Source of the DNA: an uncultured Comamonadaceae bacterium
GTDB taxonomy: Bacteria; Pseudomonadota; Gammaproteobacteria; Burkholderiales; Burkholderiaceae
Reading direction: 5' to 3'
DNA: 9,020 nt
Assembly: GCA_946482115.1 (NCBI GenBank)
Contig: CAMLQP010000102.1
Location: 1-9,020 of the forward strand
Under the pieces are notes generated by a model. The model was not told the origin of the DNA and made no database searches. It was given only the letters and a program-made list of their open reading frames with translations. This document shows positions 6,949-9,020 of the stretch, piece after piece. The position numbers and the translations under genes are program-made. Each line of letters starts with the position of its first letter. Position 1 is the stretch's first letter.

Positions 6949-7821
6949 ATGAAGTCCGTGTCATTCATCCAGCGCAACACCCAGGGCCACTGGGTCGGCG
7001 ACGGCTTTCCCGTGCGCACCCTGTTCTCGTACAACGACGACCCCGCGGCGTTCTCGCCCTTCCTCATGCTCGACTACGGCGGCCCGGTGGTCTTCGAGCC
7101 CACCACGAAACGCCGCGGCGTCGGCGCCCACCCGCACCGCGGCTTCGAGACCGTGACCATCGTCTACGACGGCGAGGTCACGCACCGCGACTCGTCCGGT
7201 GGCGGCGGCACCATCGGCCCCGGCGAGGTGCAGTGGATGACCGCGGCCGCGGGCATCGTGCACGAGGAGTTCCACAGCGAGGCCTACGCCCGCAGCGGCG
7301 GCCCCTTCCGCATGGTGCAGCTGTGGGTGAACCTGCCGGCGCGCGACAAGATGGCGCCGCCCGGCTACCAGGGCATCACGGCCGCGCAGATCCCGACCCT
7401 GCCGCTGCTGGACCTGAACGGCGCGGACGCCGGCACGGTGCGCCCCATTGCCGGCACGTTCGACGGCACCAGCGGACCGGCCAACACCTTCACCCCCATG
7501 CAGGTGTGGGACGTGCAGCTCAAGGCCGGCCACACCATCACCCTGCCCGCGCCCGAGGGCCACACCACGGTGCCGCTGGTCTACCAGGGCCGGGTGAAGA
7601 CGGCCGACGGCCAGGAAGCCGGCGACGCGGAAATGATCGTCTACACCCGCGACGGCGAAGGCGTGCAGCTGACCGCGCTGGCCGACACCACCCTGCTGTG
7701 GCTGTGCGGCGAACCCATCGACGAACCCGTCGTGGGCTACGGCCCCTTCGTGATGAACACGCCGCAGGAGATCCAGCAGGCGTTTGTCGATTTCCAGTCC
7801 GGAAGAATGGGGAGGCTCTGA
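6949..7821 (+). CDS. Pirin family protein (first of a tandem pair)
   Basis: A 290-residue bicupin of the pirin family. The N-terminal cupin carries the metal-binding set found in pirins: H61 and H63 in G-A-H-P-H-R-G-F-E-T-V-T, then H105 and E107 in G-I-V-H-E-E-F, just after W-M-T-A-A-A-G. The second cupin-like half starts at about residue 180 and has no comparable ligand cluster. Pirins are iron-binding proteins; some act as quercetin 2,3-dioxygenases (YhhW) and others bind regulators or enzymes, so the substrate cannot be inferred. The protein looks soluble and cytoplasmic, with no signal peptide. The start is supported by a strong AGAAGGAG. The gene ends one base before the second pirin gene, so the pair is co-transcribed. 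Confidence 0.94.
   Translation: MKSVSFIQRNTQGHWVGDGFPVRTLFSYNDDPAAFSPFLMLDYGGPVVFEPTTKRRGVGAHPHRGFETVTIVYDGEVTHRDSSGGGGTIGPGEVQWMTAAAGIVHEEFHSEAYARSGGPFRMVQLWVNLPARDKMAPPGYQGITAAQIPTLPLLDLNGADAGTVRPIAGTFDGTSGPANTFTPMQVWDVQLKAGHTITLPAPEGHTTVPLVYQGRVKTADGQEAGDAEMIVYTRDGEGVQLTALADTTLLWLCGEPIDEPVVGYGPFVMNTPQEIQQAFVDFQSGRMGRL
7809..7815 (+). promoter_or_regulatory. Ribosome-binding site deciding the start of the second pirin gene
   Basis: GGGGAGG (7809-7815), inside the last codons of the first pirin gene, lies 7 bases before the ATG at 7823. An earlier in-frame ATG at 7784 would add 13 residues that overlap the upstream gene and match nothing in the fold, so 7823 is preferred. Confidence 0.85.
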
Positions 7822-7822
7822 C

Positions 7823-8695
7823 ATGTTGGAGATGCTGATCAACGCCCGTCCTGGCGACCTGGGGCATGGCCTGACCGTGCGGCGCGTGCTGCCCTACGCC
7901 AAGCGCCGCCACGTCGGCCCCTTCGTGTTCATGGACCACGCCGGCCCGGTGACGCTGGCGCCCGAACACGTGCGCGCCGCCGACGTGCGCCCGCACCCGC
8001 ACATCGGCCTGTCGACCGTGAGCTACTTGCTCAGCGGCATGATCACCCACCGCGACAGCCTGGGCATCCGCCAGGACATCAAACCCGGCGACGTGAACTG
8101 GATGACCGCCGGCCGCGGCATCAGCCATTCCGAGCGCTTCACCCACCCCGAGTCCTTCGCGGGCGGTGGGCTGGAGCTGATGCAGTTCTGGGTTGCGCTG
8201 CCCGAGGCCGACGAGGAATGTGAGCCCGCCTTCACCCACTACCCGATGGCCCTGATGCCCGAGCACGAAGCCGACGGCGTCTGGTGGCGCCTGTTCGCCG
8301 GCAGCGCCTATGGCCTGAGCACGCCGGTGCACACGCACTCGCCGCTGTTCGCGCTGCACGCGCGGCTGCAGCCCGGCGCCACGCTGACCCTGACCGGCGG
8401 CCACGCCGAGCAGGCGGTGTACGTGGCACGCGGTGCCGTCTCCCATGGCGACACCACGGCCGAACCCGGCCAGCTGCTGGTGTTCACCGGCGACAGTGAA
8501 GGCGACGCCGTCACCGCCGGGCCCGACGGCGCCACGCTGATGGTCTTCGGCGGCCAGCCGCTGGGTGAGCGCCACATGTTCTGGAACTTCGTCTCGTCGA
8601 GCAAGGAGCGCATCGAACAGGCCAAGGCCGACTGGCGGGAAGGCCGCTTCGCGCTGCCGCCCGACGACCACGACGAGTGGATCCCGCTGCCCTGA
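7823..8695 (+). CDS. Pirin family protein (second of a tandem pair)
   Basis: A 290-residue pirin, the same length as its neighbour but clearly diverged. The metal ligands in the N-terminal cupin are H58 and H60 (R-P-H-P-H-I-G-L-S-T-V), H102 and E104 (G-R-G-I-S-H-S-E-R-F), preceded by the typical W-M-T-A-G-R-G. The C-terminal half ends in the R-I-E-Q-A-K-A-D-W-R-E-G-R-F stretch common in bacterial pirins. The H-P-H-I-G-L variant, against H-P-H-R-G-F in the first copy, suggests the two belong to different pirin subgroups and may not be a recent duplication. It could be an iron-dependent dioxygenase or a redox-sensing binding protein; the reaction is unknown. It begins one base after the upstream stop with its own strong ribosome site. 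Confidence 0.94.
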   Translation: MLEMLINARPGDLGHGLTVRRVLPYAKRRHVGPFVFMDHAGPVTLAPEHVRAADVRPHPHIGLSTVSYLLSGMITHRDSLGIRQDIKPGDVNWMTAGRGISHSERFTHPESFAGGGLELMQFWVALPEADEECEPAFTHYPMALMPEHEADGVWWRLFAGSAYGLSTPVHTHSPLFALHARLQPGATLTLTGGHAEQAVYVARGAVSHGDTTAEPGQLLVFTGDSEGDAVTAGPDGATLMVFGGQPLGERHMFWNFVSSSKERIEQAKADWREGRFALPPDDHDEWIPLP

Positions 8696-8752
8696 AAAGC
8701 AGCGCGCATTCGGTCACACCGGGCTACCAGGCCGCCACGGCACAATGCCGGC

Positions 8753-9020
8753 ATGTCCCTCTTTGACCGACTGTTCGGCGCGCGCGGCCGGGAACACCCC
8801 GAGTCGCGCCTGCCCGCCGACCGCCAGGCCGCGGTGGACGGTTCGTCCGCCGCGCACGAAGCCGCCCGCCTGCTGCGCGCGCCCACCGCGCTGATGCAAC
8901 TCAGCGAGGACGAGGCGCTGACGGTGGTCGGCTTCATGCGCCCCCGGCGCTTCAAGAGCGGCACAACCATCATCCGCCAGGGCGAGGCCACCGACACCGG
9001 CTACATGGTGCTGGTGCTCG
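8753..9020 (+). CDS. Cyclic-nucleotide-binding-domain protein, N-terminal part (runs off the right edge)
   Basis: The frame from the ATG at 8753 is open to the window edge (89 codons). After about 40 polar residues beginning M-S-L-F-D-R-L-F-G, residues 44-89 fit the start of a cNMP-binding (CRP/FNR-type) beta-roll: L-M-Q-L-S-E-D-E-A, then F-K-S-G-T-T-I-I-R-Q-G-E and a Y-M-V-L-V strand. The phosphate-binding cassette and any DNA-binding or effector domain lie beyond the window, so it cannot be told whether this is a regulator or a stand-alone sensor. The start has no strong ribosome site. It lies 57 bases after the second pirin gene on the same strand, and I see no good terminator between them. 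Confidence 0.75.
   Translation, partial: MSLFDRLFGARGREHPESRLPADRQAAVDGSSAAHEAARLLRAPTALMQLSEDEALTVVGFMRPRRFKSGTTIIRQGEATDTGYMVLVL

Noticed and set aside
8700..8752. Possible promoter (CACAAT near 8741) or hairpin (CGGTCACACCG near 8711) before the cNMP-binding gene
   Set aside because: No -35 element at suitable spacing was found, and the hairpin has only four pairs with no following T run.
1..9020. CRISPR arrays, tRNA or rRNA genes, insertion sequences or phage genes
   Set aside because: No short spaced direct repeats, tRNA-like cloverleaf, rRNA segments, terminal inverted repeats or transposase/integrase frames were seen.

Overview
The window is high-GC DNA, dense with long open frames on both strands. 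Its gene content and protein style (cytoplasmic PAS-type chemoreceptors, RlmN-like radical SAM enzyme, tandem pirins, many G/C third positions) suggest a betaproteobacterium, probably of the Burkholderiales. That placement is inference from style; no marker gene fixes the species.

Positions 1-5776 (minus strand) hold a chemotaxis operon read right to left. It starts at a candidate sigma-28 (FliA) promoter (5750-5776). The gene order is: a soluble MCP-like protein with the receptor hairpin signature (4607-5662), a single-domain CheY (4209-4580), a small STAS protein (3891-4199), the histidine kinase CheA (1777-3894), and a soluble receptor with three tandem PAS domains that runs off the left edge (1-1780). 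Gaps are 26 and 9 bases, followed by two ATGA stop/start overlaps, so the genes are almost certainly co-transcribed and partly translationally coupled. Neither receptor has a visible membrane segment, which points to a cytoplasmic or otherwise non-canonical signalling array. No cheW, cheR, cheB or cheD is seen; they would be expected beyond the left edge.

Positions 5821-6873 (minus strand) encode an RlmN/Cfr-type radical SAM RNA methyltransferase. It has all the catalytic cysteines but an unusual N-terminus, so it may be a paralogue rather than housekeeping RlmN. From 6949 rightward on the plus strand come two tandem pirin-family genes, each encoding exactly 290 residues and separated by one base. 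They are followed by the start of a gene for a cyclic-nucleotide-binding-domain protein (8753 to the right edge).

The most interesting observation is in the first chemotaxis gene. Its receptor-like protein carries an F-Q-D-x-x-x-Q motif resembling the phosphatase signature of CheZ, and it lies directly upstream of cheY. It could therefore be a CheY-P phosphatase built on a receptor-like coiled coil. The neighbouring STAS protein lacks the usual phosphorylatable serine. Both are hypotheses from sequence reading only.
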